NCBI GenBank assembly: GCA_965208815.1
Contig: OZ242357.1
Location: 2,170,001-2,234,000 of the forward strand
Length of the DNA: 64,000 nt
Reading direction: 5' to 3'
DNA from: Bin55 sp009840545
GTDB taxonomy: Bacteria > Pseudomonadota > Gammaproteobacteria > Pseudomonadales > Azotimanducaceae
In this document: positions 37,043 to 45,155 of the stretch, piece by piece
Layout: each line of letters starts with the position of its first letter
Numbering within the stretch: the stretch's first letter is position 1
Notes under the pieces: generated by a model
What the model saw: the letters and a program-made list of their open reading frames with translations, nothing else
What the model was told of the DNA's origin: nothing
The model's database searches: none
Translations under genes and position numbers: made by a program

Positions 37043-37158
37043 AAAGCCTGAATGCGGCGTTCGCGGCACCCAATAAAATTGCGAGCAAGCCTCAAATCAA
37101 TGATGGTTACTTGCTCGAACTTAGCTTGTAACCCCTTCGAACCAAGGAGACTGAGTTT

Positions 37159-38163
37159 ATGGCTTTGAAAAAGCGAATGGCAGTATCTCTTCCACTCAAT
37201 CAAGTGCTTCAAGACACTATTGATCTCGTGCATTGGGCCGAAGAAAACGGATATACCGACGGATGGTTTGCAGATCCTGGAGCACCCGATGGCATGACGA
37301 CTGCAGCCCTCATTGCCGCCCACACTAAGAAGCTTCGAATAGGGATGGCAATTGTCCCCGTTTACACCAGATCTCCTACAGTCCTCGCCGCATCTACGGA
37401 CGTAATTGCCCAAGCGTTGCCAGGACGGTTCATTCTAGGATTGGGTTCTTCCAGCGAAATCATCATGCAAAACTTCAATGGGATTAAGCTCGAAAAACCT
37501 CTTACTCGAGTCAAAGAAACCGCAGTAGTGATTCGAAGCATGCTTAATGGCGAAAAGACCAACTTCACTGATCTGAAAACGGTTTACAGTCGGGGTTACT
37601 CTCAGAGACCCACAGATCCACCAGTGCCTATCTACCTCGCTGGACTGAGACCCAAGATGCTAGAAATGGCAGCTCAATACGGAGATGGAGTGATACTCAA
37701 TCTTTGGCCAAAATCAGCACTTCCAAAGATGTTGGATCACATTCGAATCGGAGCAGAACGTTCTGGAAAGAAAATGGAAGACTTGGAAATCGTGAATCGC
37801 TATGCAGTAATTGTGACCGACGACAAGACAGAAGGTTACGATCGGTTCCGACAGCACTTCATTCCCTATTTCTCAAACCCCGTATACAACAATTTCCTGA
37901 AATGGTGTGGCTACGAAGATGAGGCGAACGAAATCCTCGAAGGATGGGCAGCACGTGATCGCAGTAGAACAGCTGCTGCATTCCATGACGACCTTGTAGA
38001 TCAAATCGGTGTTGTTGGAACCGCAGAGGAATGTCGCGAGCGAATTCAAACTCACGCTAGCCAAGGCATTACTACCAGCATCATCGCACCGCCAAGTCGC
38101 GAACTAGACCAGTCCTACGAGACACTTGAAGCGTTTACTTCAAAGAATTTTCAGTTCGAATAG
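37159..38163 (+). CDS. LLM-class flavin-dependent oxidoreductase (second of three)
   Basis: A 334-residue TIM-barrel monooxygenase or reductase. The start KKRMAVSLPLNQVLQDTIDLVHWAEENGYTDGWFAD and the block KKLRIGMAIVPVYTRSPTVLAASTDVIAQALPGRFILGLGSSSE are typical, with PPVPIYLAGLRPKMLEMAAQYGDGVILNLWP after it. It resembles methylene-tetrahydromethanopterin-reductase-like members. AAGGAG lies before the ATG. It converges on mmsA across 38 bases. Confidence 0.88.
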   Translation: MALKKRMAVSLPLNQVLQDTIDLVHWAEENGYTDGWFADPGAPDGMTTAALIAAHTKKLRIGMAIVPVYTRSPTVLAASTDVIAQALPGRFILGLGSSSEIIMQNFNGIKLEKPLTRVKETAVVIRSMLNGEKTNFTDLKTVYSRGYSQRPTDPPVPIYLAGLRPKMLEMAAQYGDGVILNLWPKSALPKMLDHIRIGAERSGKKMEDLEIVNRYAVIVTDDKTEGYDRFRQHFIPYFSNPVYNNFLKWCGYEDEANEILEGWAARDRSRTAAAFHDDLVDQIGVVGTAEECRERIQTHASQGITTSIIAPPSRELDQSYETLEAFTSKNFQFE

Positions 38164-38201
38164 CAGACCCCTGATCGAACTTGTACTGACCGACTAGCAC
38201 A

Positions 38202-39734
38202 TTAGAGAGGATTGCTAGGGAAAGCAAAGTTCAGCCTTTCTCGTACACCACCGGAAAGCCATCTTTGGGTGATGGTCTTGCGACGTGTGTAGAAGCGAAT
38301 TGCATCCGGTCCATACGCGTACAAGTCGCCGAACAACGACCTCTTCCATCCCCCGAAACTATGAGTCGCAACTGGAACTGGAAGCGGCACATTAATACCC
38401 ACCATGCCAACCTTGATGCGGTCGGAAAAGTACTTTGCTGCCTCTCCGTCTCGGGTGAAAATGCACGTGCCATTGCCGTACTCGTGATCATTGACCAAGT
38501 CCATGGCTGTCTCCTGTGACTGCACTCGAACAACACACAGCACGGGTCCAAAGATTTCGTCACGGTAGATCCGCATCTCAGAACTCACATTGTCGAAAAG
38601 GCATGGACCGAGAAAGAATCCGTCTTCCCGTCCTTCAACCGTGAGGCCTCGTCCATCCACAACTAGCGAAGCACCTTCGGCTACTCCAATATCTATGTAG
38701 CTCCGTACCTTTTCTCGGTGAGCACTGGATACTAGAGGCCCCATTTCGCTCGATGGGTCGTTTCCATCGCCAATGCTCAAATCAGCTAGTTTCTGTTTCA
38801 TAGCATCAACGCAGGCATCTGCGGTTTCGTCGCCAACACAAACGACGACCGAAATCGACATGCATCTTTCGCCACACGATCCATACGCGGCACCGAGCAG
38901 TGCGTTAACCACTTGTTCTATGTCCGCATCAGGCATCACGACGGCATGGTTCTTTGCACCACCTAAGGCCTGAACACGCTTGCCGAAGTTTGTTCCGGTC
39001 GTGTATATGTACTCAGCAACTGCTGTGGAACCCACAAAACTGACTGCTTGAATTTGGTCGTTCTCAAGAATCGCATCGACGGTCTCTTTGTCGCCGTTGA
39101 CAATATTGAAAACGCCGTCCGGCAAGCCGGCGTCCGAGAGCAATTTCGCGCAAAAGGATGGTGCGCTTGGGTCCTTTTCCGAAGGCTTAAGAACAAACGT
39201 ATTGCCACAGGCAATTGCCATGGGATACATCCACATTGGCACCATAACGGGAAAGTTGAAGGGTGTGATCCCCGCCACCACGCCCAATGGCTGAAACTGC
39301 GACCAACTATCAATTCCAGGTCCTGCACTCGGAGTGTGCTCTCCCTTTAGCAATTCAGGTATGCCACAGGCATACTCCACGACTTCTATTCCACGAATTA
39401 ACTCTCCCTTTGAATCTTCGATTGTCTTGCCGTGTTCATTGGTGACCAAAGATACGATCTCGTCTGTGTGTTCCTCTAGCAGCTGCTTGAATCGAAAGAG
39501 AACACGCGCCCGCTTTAAGGGTTCTGTATCTCTCCAAGATGGAAGTGCTGACGACGCGGCTGCAACTGCGTTTTCAACCATACCTTTATTTGCACAGGCG
39601 ACATTTCGGGTAACGCGACCTGTGGCAGGATTGGTTATGGAAAGTGTGTGGTTGTTATCCGGAACCGTTTTGCCATTGATAAAGTGTCCGAGTGTGTGGA
39701 TTGTTTCTAATTCTTCTGCGGGGGTTGCTGCCAT
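38202..39734 (-). CDS. mmsA: CoA-acylating methylmalonate-semialdehyde dehydrogenase
   Basis: Converts methylmalonate or malonate semialdehyde with CoA and NAD to propionyl- or acetyl-CoA, in valine, beta-alanine and inositol breakdown. The 510-residue protein has the MMSDH features: HFINGKTV opening, GITPFNFPVMVPMWMYPMAIACGNTFVLKPSE, NAD site SFVGSTAVAEYIY, catalytic Cys in GSCGERCMSISVVV, and INVPLPVPVATHSFGGWKRSLFGD at the end, where PVPVATHSFGG is specific to the CoA-dependent branch. The other mms genes are not in the window. It diverges from the third LLM gene over 230 bases. Confidence 0.93.
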   Translation of the reverse strand: MAATPAEELETIHTLGHFINGKTVPDNNHTLSITNPATGRVTRNVACANKGMVENAVAAASSALPSWRDTEPLKRARVLFRFKQLLEEHTDEIVSLVTNEHGKTIEDSKGELIRGIEVVEYACGIPELLKGEHTPSAGPGIDSWSQFQPLGVVAGITPFNFPVMVPMWMYPMAIACGNTFVLKPSEKDPSAPSFCAKLLSDAGLPDGVFNIVNGDKETVDAILENDQIQAVSFVGSTAVAEYIYTTGTNFGKRVQALGGAKNHAVVMPDADIEQVVNALLGAAYGSCGERCMSISVVVCVGDETADACVDAMKQKLADLSIGDGNDPSSEMGPLVSSAHREKVRSYIDIGVAEGASLVVDGRGLTVEGREDGFFLGPCLFDNVSSEMRIYRDEIFGPVLCVVRVQSQETAMDLVNDHEYGNGTCIFTRDGEAAKYFSDRIKVGMVGINVPLPVPVATHSFGGWKRSLFGDLYAYGPDAIRFYTRRKTITQRWLSGGVRERLNFAFPSNPL

Positions 39735-39964
39735 AGTTGAGCTTTTGAGTTGTGGGTGGGATATTCAAACGCCATCAAACCAGCGTACAAACGAGAGATT
39801 GCATCAATCTCGTGCAGCAAAAATTATATGTGTGGAATTGATGATGGGACTCGTACACAAGAGTGTACGCATGTTCAGAGTCAAGTTGATAATTTGCTGT
39901 CGAGGTGTTCGCATTGATACCATAGCGACCCTATGACTATTCCCTGAGCATTTGAGGAATTTCA

Positions 39965-40969
39965 ATGAAAGTTGATATCGGAATTGGAACCGATCTCGCA
40001 AGGGTCCAAGAACAGGCGCAAGCTTTCGAGGCAGCCGGATATAGTGGAATTCAGACCGCCGAGACGGGCCACGACCCGTTCCTTCCACTTAGCTTGGCGG
40101 CGCTGCACACTAGCCAAGTCGATCTCATCACCGGAATTGCTGTGGCCTTTGCCCGTACTCCAATGGTGTTAGCTCACACTGCTCACGACATAAACTTTGC
40201 GTCGAAAGGTCGATTTGTTCTCGGATTGGGTTCACAGATCAGGGCACACATCACCAAACGATTTAGCATGCCTTGGTCTCATCCTGCGGCACGAATGCGT
40301 GAGTTCATACTCGCTCTACGAGCCATCTGGGCCACTTGGTACGAGAAAGAGCCTTTGCAATTCAATGGTAAGTTTTATACGCACACACTCATGACCCCGT
40401 TCTTTTCTCCGACAAACTTGGAATATGGCGCACCTCGTGTGTTTCTCGCAGCAGTTGGACCGCTAATGACTGAAGTTGCAGGTGAAGTGGCGGATGGGAT
40501 GATCGTGCATCCATTCACCACCGAAACCTATCTTCGTGAGGTGTCGCTACCGGCATTAGAACGTGGATGGGCAAAGTCAGGTAGGAAGCGAGAAGACTTC
40601 GACATTAGCTATCCGGTCTTTGTTGTGACGGGTCGGGATGAGCGAGAACTCGATCAAGCCAAAGTTGCTACGAAGCAACAATTGGCGTTCTACGGATCGA
40701 CGCCAGCCTACAAGCCAGTACTCGACAGTATTGGTGCTGGAGAGTTGCAGCCAGAGCTAAACGCCATGTCGAAACAGGGCCGATGGACAGAAATGGGATC
40801 TCTATTTACCGACGACGTAATGAATGCGTTCGCAATTGTTGCGGAGCCGAAAGACATTGCCAATCAAATCAAGACACGATTTGGCGATGTCATTGATCGG
40901 ACCTCGGCGGCATACGGAAATCTCTCTTCCGAAGACCGAGCGCAGATAGTTGAAGAGTTAACCGCCTAG
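39965..40969 (+). CDS. LLM-class oxidoreductase, probable F420-type (third of three)
   Basis: A 334-residue protein with the opening VDIGIGTDLARVQEQAQAFEAAGYSGIQTAETGHDPFLPL and the block TGIAVAFARTPMVLAHTAHDINFASKGRFVLGLGSQIRAHITKRFSMPW, close to the family described as TIGR03617 probable F420-dependent oxidoreductases. Further conserved parts are APRVFLAAVGPLMTEVAGEVADGMIVHPFTT and FAIVAEPKDIANQIKTRF. It ends 64 bases before the convergent TauD-family gene. F420 biosynthesis genes are absent here, so FMN use is equally possible. Confidence 0.88.
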   Translation: MKVDIGIGTDLARVQEQAQAFEAAGYSGIQTAETGHDPFLPLSLAALHTSQVDLITGIAVAFARTPMVLAHTAHDINFASKGRFVLGLGSQIRAHITKRFSMPWSHPAARMREFILALRAIWATWYEKEPLQFNGKFYTHTLMTPFFSPTNLEYGAPRVFLAAVGPLMTEVAGEVADGMIVHPFTTETYLREVSLPALERGWAKSGRKREDFDISYPVFVVTGRDERELDQAKVATKQQLAFYGSTPAYKPVLDSIGAGELQPELNAMSKQGRWTEMGSLFTDDVMNAFAIVAEPKDIANQIKTRFGDVIDRTSAAYGNLSSEDRAQIVEELTA

Positions 40970-41033
40970 AGGGTAGATAAACGCCGCTAGACCGGGAATC
41001 AACAAGAGGAATCAAAAGCTCTTGAGTCGGGGA

Positions 41034-41861
41034 CTACCTCGCTGGACGAGAGTCGCACAGAACTGCCACTCGGTGCATTTCTCGTACTTCAAAACCGTAG
41101 TCTGGAACCGCACAATGCTGGACGCAACGGTTGTCCCACATCGCTAGCGTTCCAGGTTCGTACCTAATTCGAGCTTGGTAGCGTTCTCTCGTACAGTGAG
41201 AGTACAGCAGGTTCAGTATCGCAGTGCTCTCGTTTGGTGGCAGCTGCGGTATTCGACGAGTAAACCCTCTATTTACATAGAGGGCTTTGCGTCCGGTCTC
41301 AGGATGACTAATTACGATCGGATGTGTGGACGGCGTTCTGATGAGATCAATGTCGAATCCCCTCCCATCGTGCTGTGCATCAAGAGGATCTAGGAATTCC
41401 TTCATATTGTCGGACAAATCTTCATAAGCTTTGTATTGCGACGCGTAGATGGTGTCTCCACCGACCTCCGGAATGTGCCGAGCGTGCAACATCGAAATTT
41501 TAGGAGGTATCTCCTTCCAACTGACATCGGAGTGCCAGCCTTCGGCACTTCCTCGCCTCTTCGGTCCCGAACTGATGTTTAGGATGTCTTCATATCCTTT
41601 CACCGTCGGAGAGTAGCCATGAACATCCAAATATCCCCATCGCATTCCAAACTCACGGAGGTTGTCGTCTGTCAGATGTTCATTTCCATGCAAAGCTATC
41701 GCGCAATACTCCAATAGGAGGGAACGTACGACCTGGAACCCCTCCTCATCAAGCGCTGCAACGTCAACGCCCCTAACTTCAGCGCCCATCGCACCACTGA
41801 GTGGCCTAATATCCAAATTGTTACGCGTGATGGTTCTGCTTGAAACCGCAACTTCAGCCAT
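41034..41861 (-). CDS. TauD/TfdA-family Fe(II)/2-oxoglutarate dioxygenase
   Basis: A 275-residue oxygenase. The opening LDIRPLSGAMGAEVRGVDVAALDEEGF is that of TauD/TfdA proteins; the iron triad is HxD in WHSDVSW near residue 109 and the distal His in WDNRCVQHCAVPDYG; Arg in REMHRVAVLCD would bind 2-oxoglutarate. The family cleaves taurine, 2,4-D, alkyl sulfates and similar compounds, so the substrate is open. TAGGAG lies before the ATG. An insertion sequence begins 80 bases upstream of the start and probably separates the gene from part of its promoter. Confidence 0.9.
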   Translation of the reverse strand: MAEVAVSSRTITRNNLDIRPLSGAMGAEVRGVDVAALDEEGFQVVRSLLLEYCAIALHGNEHLTDDNLREFGMRWGYLDVHGYSPTVKGYEDILNISSGPKRRGSAEGWHSDVSWKEIPPKISMLHARHIPEVGGDTIYASQYKAYEDLSDNMKEFLDPLDAQHDGRGFDIDLIRTPSTHPIVISHPETGRKALYVNRGFTRRIPQLPPNESTAILNLLYSHCTRERYQARIRYEPGTLAMWDNRCVQHCAVPDYGFEVREMHRVAVLCDSRPAR

Positions 41862-41931
41862 TTTCCACTCCTAACAGCGGACTCAACCCTCGAAAGCTTA
41901 TGGTAACTCAAGAGGTTTACATTCGAGTTTC

Positions 41932-41940
41932 CCTTCTACT
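41932..41940 (+). repeat. left 9-bp direct repeat (target duplication) of the insertion sequence
   Basis: CCTTCTACT directly borders the left inverted repeat and recurs directly outside the right one at 43641-43649. No shorter repeat can be placed against both ends, so 9 bp is the target-site duplication if the inverted repeats mark the true ends. Confidence 0.85.
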
Positions 41941-41958
41941 CCTTGATATCCGGTTAAG
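41941..41958 (+). repeat. left terminal inverted repeat
   Basis: CCTTGATATCCGGTTAAG, perfectly complementary to 43623-43640; the match ends at the next base. Confidence 0.92.
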
Positions 41959-42056
41959 CGAAATTGCCAAAGAAAATCCGGCGCGCTCATAACAGGTCGT
42001 TTCGCTAAAATAGCGTTACACAAACAACTCACCTGTCAGGTGCGCACCGGAGGCGT

Positions 42057-43367
42057 ATGAGCATGATAACAAATCCCCGTCGCGTCGAGGTCGATTTCAG
42101 CAATCACCATCTCACGGGATCGGGCGGGCTGTGCTTTCTTTCGCGCATGGCGCGTCGACTGGATCTGTTTCGCGCGCTCTCTTCTCTGCGCTCTCTGAAG
42201 CGACGGCGACGGGGGGTTCCGGACGCCGAGCGGACATGGTCGCTGATCGCCTCGCTGGCCCTGGGGAACGGTGCCCTGTCGGATCTGGAGGTTCTGGGAT
42301 GGGACCGGACGGCGTGCGAGCTGCTGGGTCTCACGGAGCGTCCGAGCCCTCGCCGGGTGGGGGAGCATCTGGCCCGCTTCGAGGATACGGACGTCGCCGC
42401 GCTGCGGGCGGTGGGCCGCAAGATGGCGCAGGAGGTGGTTCCGGGGATGGCGCGGCACTTTCTCGACGAGCTGGGCTACGTGCCGCTGTTTCTGGACTCC
42501 ACGCAGATCGAGGTGCGGGGCGGACGCTTCGAGGGGGCGGCCAGGGACTACCAGGGGGAGACCGGCTACCAGCTGGCGGCCGCCTTCGTCGGGCACGTCC
42601 AGGTGAGCGGTCGTCTTCGGCCGGGCAACACCCATCCCGCCCACGGCTGGCTCGAGCAGGTGGAGCGCGACGTCGAGCCGCTGCTGGCGGGCGTTCCGGT
42701 GTGGGGGCGCATGGACAACGCCTACTACCGCAGGGACGTGGTGGAGCACTTCGAGGACCGGGGCTGGGACTACTCGGTCAGCGTGACCTCGGAGGTCGCC
42801 AAGCGACCGATCCTGGACGCGGCGGCACAGGTGCTGGAGGACGCGGACTGGGAGGAGATCAACGAGCACGAGAGGGCGGCGCTGATCACGCATCGCCCGA
42901 CGCGGTGGCGCAACATGCAGACCTACGTGGTGGTGCGCCAGGAAGTGGTCGGCGGGGAGCGGCTGCTGTTTCCGCGGCACACCGTGATCCTGGTGTCGCG
43001 CGACGATCTCGACCTGAAGGAGCTGGTGCTCCGCCATCGCGGCAAGCAGGGGCAGGAGAACGCGTTCAAGGGCCCGCTGCGGGAGATGAACCTGCACCAT
43101 CCCCGCTGCATGGGGTTCCGGGCGAACCAGGCGTACTACGAGTGCGCCCTGATCGCCCAGCTGCTGGTGCGGGCCGTCCAGCACCGCATGCTGCCCAAGG
43201 AGGCGCGGAGCCGCAGCCTCGGCTACGTCATCCGGCACCTGATGCGCACGGTGGCCGTGCTGGTGCGCACCGGCCGTCGTCTGTATCTGAACTTCGCGCG
43301 CTCGAACTGGGAGCTGGCCTGGCTGCTTCATGCCGCGGACAGCTTCGGGGAGACCGTCGCAAGCTGA
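42057..43367 (+). CDS. IS1380-family-like DDE transposase
   Basis: A 436-residue transposase. Catalytic residues can be placed as Asp147 in LFLDSTQIEV, Asp220 in VWGRMDNAYYRRDVVE and Glu334 in HRGKQGQENAFKG, the last followed by FRANQAYYECALIAQLL, all in the layout of IS1380 group enzymes (R-x-G-x-x-EN then F-x-AN). GGAGG ends three bases before the first ATG at 42057 and nine bases before ATG at 42063, which may be the better start. GC-rich codons contrast with all surrounding genes. Long frames on the other strand and in another frame over the gene are composition artefacts. Confidence 0.92.
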   Translation: MSMITNPRRVEVDFSNHHLTGSGGLCFLSRMARRLDLFRALSSLRSLKRRRRGVPDAERTWSLIASLALGNGALSDLEVLGWDRTACELLGLTERPSPRRVGEHLARFEDTDVAALRAVGRKMAQEVVPGMARHFLDELGYVPLFLDSTQIEVRGGRFEGAARDYQGETGYQLAAAFVGHVQVSGRLRPGNTHPAHGWLEQVERDVEPLLAGVPVWGRMDNAYYRRDVVEHFEDRGWDYSVSVTSEVAKRPILDAAAQVLEDADWEEINEHERAALITHRPTRWRNMQTYVVVRQEVVGGERLLFPRHTVILVSRDDLDLKELVLRHRGKQGQENAFKGPLREMNLHHPRCMGFRANQAYYECALIAQLLVRAVQHRMLPKEARSRSLGYVIRHLMRTVAVLVRTGRRLYLNFARSNWELAWLLHAADSFGETVAS

Positions 43368-43622
43368 GCGCCGCGTCGGGCGACATCGAGACTGACGTAG
43401 CGGCGACATGTTCCACGTACCGGCGAAGAGTTCCGCTCTTCCGCGAATCGGTTCGTCCCAAAACTCGCAAAACCAGCGCGCCAACGCGCAGTCGCGCCGA
43501 AATATGCGGTTCCCCGTCGACTCTCGCGCACACTCGGCGTTCGTGGCGGCATCCTCGTCCCATTCAAGAGCAAAAACTATCTGGCGTTGGATGGAATGAT
43601 CTAGAATCCGACCTCTGCAGAC

Positions 43623-43640
43623 CTTAACCGGATATCAAGG
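43623..43640 (-). repeat. right terminal inverted repeat
   Basis: CTTAACCGGATATCAAGG, the exact reverse complement of the left end. Confidence 0.92.
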
Positions 43641-43649
43641 CCTTCTACT
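43641..43649 (+). repeat. right 9-bp direct repeat
   Basis: CCTTCTACT, identical to 41932-41940 and directly outside the right inverted repeat. Confidence 0.85.
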
Positions 43650-43676
43650 TGGGTAGGGTGTAGGAACTTCACGATT

Positions 43677-43696
43677 CTCTTAGTAGGTGATAAGAG
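43677..43696 (+). promoter_or_regulatory. dyad upstream of the cus operon, possible operator
   Basis: CTCTTA and TAAGAG, separated by GTAGGTGA, form a 6-bp dyad 190 bases before the cusC start and 36 bases after the insertion sequence. It is the only clear symmetric element in the 246-base leader. No cueR or cusRS regulator gene is nearby. Function is inferred from position. Confidence 0.3.
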
Positions 43697-43886
43697 TCAC
43701 ATTCGTTAGCTTCTGGAACCGAAAGTCTGTGGCGTAACCAACCAAGAAGTCATGCGAATTTCAAGAGTGACTGTTACTTCATATTCCAAATTATTGTGTG
43801 GTAAAGTCTTGGATGCAGTCGACTGGCCGGGAACTCAAATCTCAATTCTCAATCGAATCCCCGAAACACATAGCAAAATCCAAAAA

Positions 43887-45155
43887 ATGACTCATCAGCC
43901 GATCCTAAAGCGTGTCTGCTTCGTTGGATTTCTGGTTTCTTGCTTTGCAACAATCGGATCTGAAGGCGAATCGCTGTCTCTTGCTCAAGCTGAGGAAATT
44001 GCGCTCACGGAGGAACCTCAAGTTGTGTCCTTCAACATTCAGGCGCACGCGTTCGATGAAATCGCAGAATCGAGCATGAGTTTGCCAGACGTACAAATTC
44101 GGTCCGGTCTCTTGAACTTTCCTCTACAGCATGGCGGATTTCAGACAGAAGGAATGACTCAGTTGTCATTTGGTGTGAGACAGAACATTCCTCCGAAAGG
44201 GCAAAGAACGGCGCTCTTTCAGAAAAATGAGCATCTCGCTGAGGAAAAACGGGAATTGGCACGAGATCGCCGGCAAGACGTGCTCCTTGACGTACGTCAT
44301 GCATGGCTAGAAGCCTACTATCAAGATCGTGCAGTGATGTTAATTGTGGATTCTCGCGGGCTGTTCGTAGATCTTGTAGAGATTGCTACTTCCCTGTACT
44401 CAGTTGGTAAGCGCAATCAAAACGATGTGTTCCAAGCCGAGTTGGAACTTCTTCGATTAGACGATCACCTAACCCACACAAAGCAACTTCAACGTGAAGC
44501 ATATTTGCGACTAGGTCAATTGCTGGGACAGGAAGTAACCATTCCGGTGACGGACGATCTTCCAGATTGGAATTCTGTGCCCGAATTGAATCATCTCAAA
44601 GAATCTCTTCGAACCCACCCAAAGTTAGCTGCAATTGATGCCAAGAAAAGTGCGGATGGTGCACAGCGGCGCTATGAAGCATCCAATTTGAACCCAAAAT
44701 GGGCTATAGATCTCGGATACAGCTTCCGAGACGGAAAGCTCCCTAGTGGAGAGTCACGGTCCGATTTCATCAGTGCTTCGGTCTCGGTCAGTCTACCCCT
44801 ATGGAGCCGTGAAAGTCTGCGTCGAAAAATGTCGGCCGCTTCTCTCAGAGCAGACTCGAAAACTCAAAGCAGCATTTCTGTTCTCAGAGACCTTCACTAC
44901 GAACTTACAACAGCCCACACGCGGTGGAATACTCTTTCAGATAGGGTCAAAATGTATGACGATCAATTGATTCAGCAATCGAGTGACAACGCACAAGCAA
45001 CTCTCGGTTTGTATCGAAACGAAGGAGTAGGGCTCTCCGAGGTCGCACGAAGCTACATAGACCAAATTAACACTCAGCTTGCTTATCAAAGGTTAATTGT
45101 TGATCGATTGAAAGTTTACGCAAAAATTGATTCTCTAGTGGACGGCCTCCCATGA
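43887..45155 (+). CDS. cusC: outer-membrane efflux channel, TolC/CusC type
   Basis: Outer-membrane factor of a metal RND pump, 422 residues from the ATG at 43887. The chosen start gives a signal peptide (ILKRVCFVGFLVSCFATIGSEG) and the mature part begins SLSLAQAEEIALTEEPQV, the usual OEP opening; upstream the frame is open to 43752 but the residues are not signal-like. Two long helical repeats with alternating hydrophobics follow, e.g. YSVGKRNQNDVFQAELELLRLDDHL. It overlaps the cusB start by ATGA. The adaptor and pump downstream identify it as the Cus/Czc channel, despite low motif content. Confidence 0.87.
   Translation: MTHQPILKRVCFVGFLVSCFATIGSEGESLSLAQAEEIALTEEPQVVSFNIQAHAFDEIAESSMSLPDVQIRSGLLNFPLQHGGFQTEGMTQLSFGVRQNIPPKGQRTALFQKNEHLAEEKRELARDRRQDVLLDVRHAWLEAYYQDRAVMLIVDSRGLFVDLVEIATSLYSVGKRNQNDVFQAELELLRLDDHLTHTKQLQREAYLRLGQLLGQEVTIPVTDDLPDWNSVPELNHLKESLRTHPKLAAIDAKKSADGAQRRYEASNLNPKWAIDLGYSFRDGKLPSGESRSDFISASVSVSLPLWSRESLRRKMSAASLRADSKTQSSISVLRDLHYELTTAHTRWNTLSDRVKMYDDQLIQQSSDNAQATLGLYRNEGVGLSEVARSYIDQINTQLAYQRLIVDRLKVYAKIDSLVDGLP

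Larger units (their letters stand above)
41941..43640 (+). mobile_element. IS1380-like insertion sequence, complete, 1700 bp
   Basis: A clean element bounded by 18-bp perfect inverted repeats, CCTTGATATCCGGTTAAG at 41941-41958 and its reverse complement at 43623-43640, flanked by 9-bp direct repeats. It contains one transposase gene of 436 codons, and about 100 and 250 bases of flanking terminal sequence. It is visibly much richer in G and C than the DNA on both sides, so it came recently from a high-GC host. The inverted repeats, direct repeats and intact DDE residues suggest that it is complete and possibly active. It lies between a TauD-family gene and the cus operon. Confidence 0.93.

Noticed and set aside
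39334..39936. 200-codon plus-strand frame
   Set aside because: Mostly antisense to mmsA, with Ser/Cys/Arg-rich text and no motif.
42036..43484. 482-codon minus-strand frame over the transposase
   Set aside because: Antisense to the transposase, low-complexity His/Arg/Pro/Leu content, no family; same GC artefact.
42131..43627. 498-codon plus-strand frame over the transposase
   Set aside because: Runs of Gly, Ala and Arg without motifs; a GC-composition artefact overlapping the DDE transposase, and it runs to near the IS right end.
41932..43649. 4-bp target duplication, as usual for IS1380
   Set aside because: With the 18-bp inverted repeats fixed, the adjoining four bases differ (TACT left, CCTT right); only the 9-bp repeat fits.
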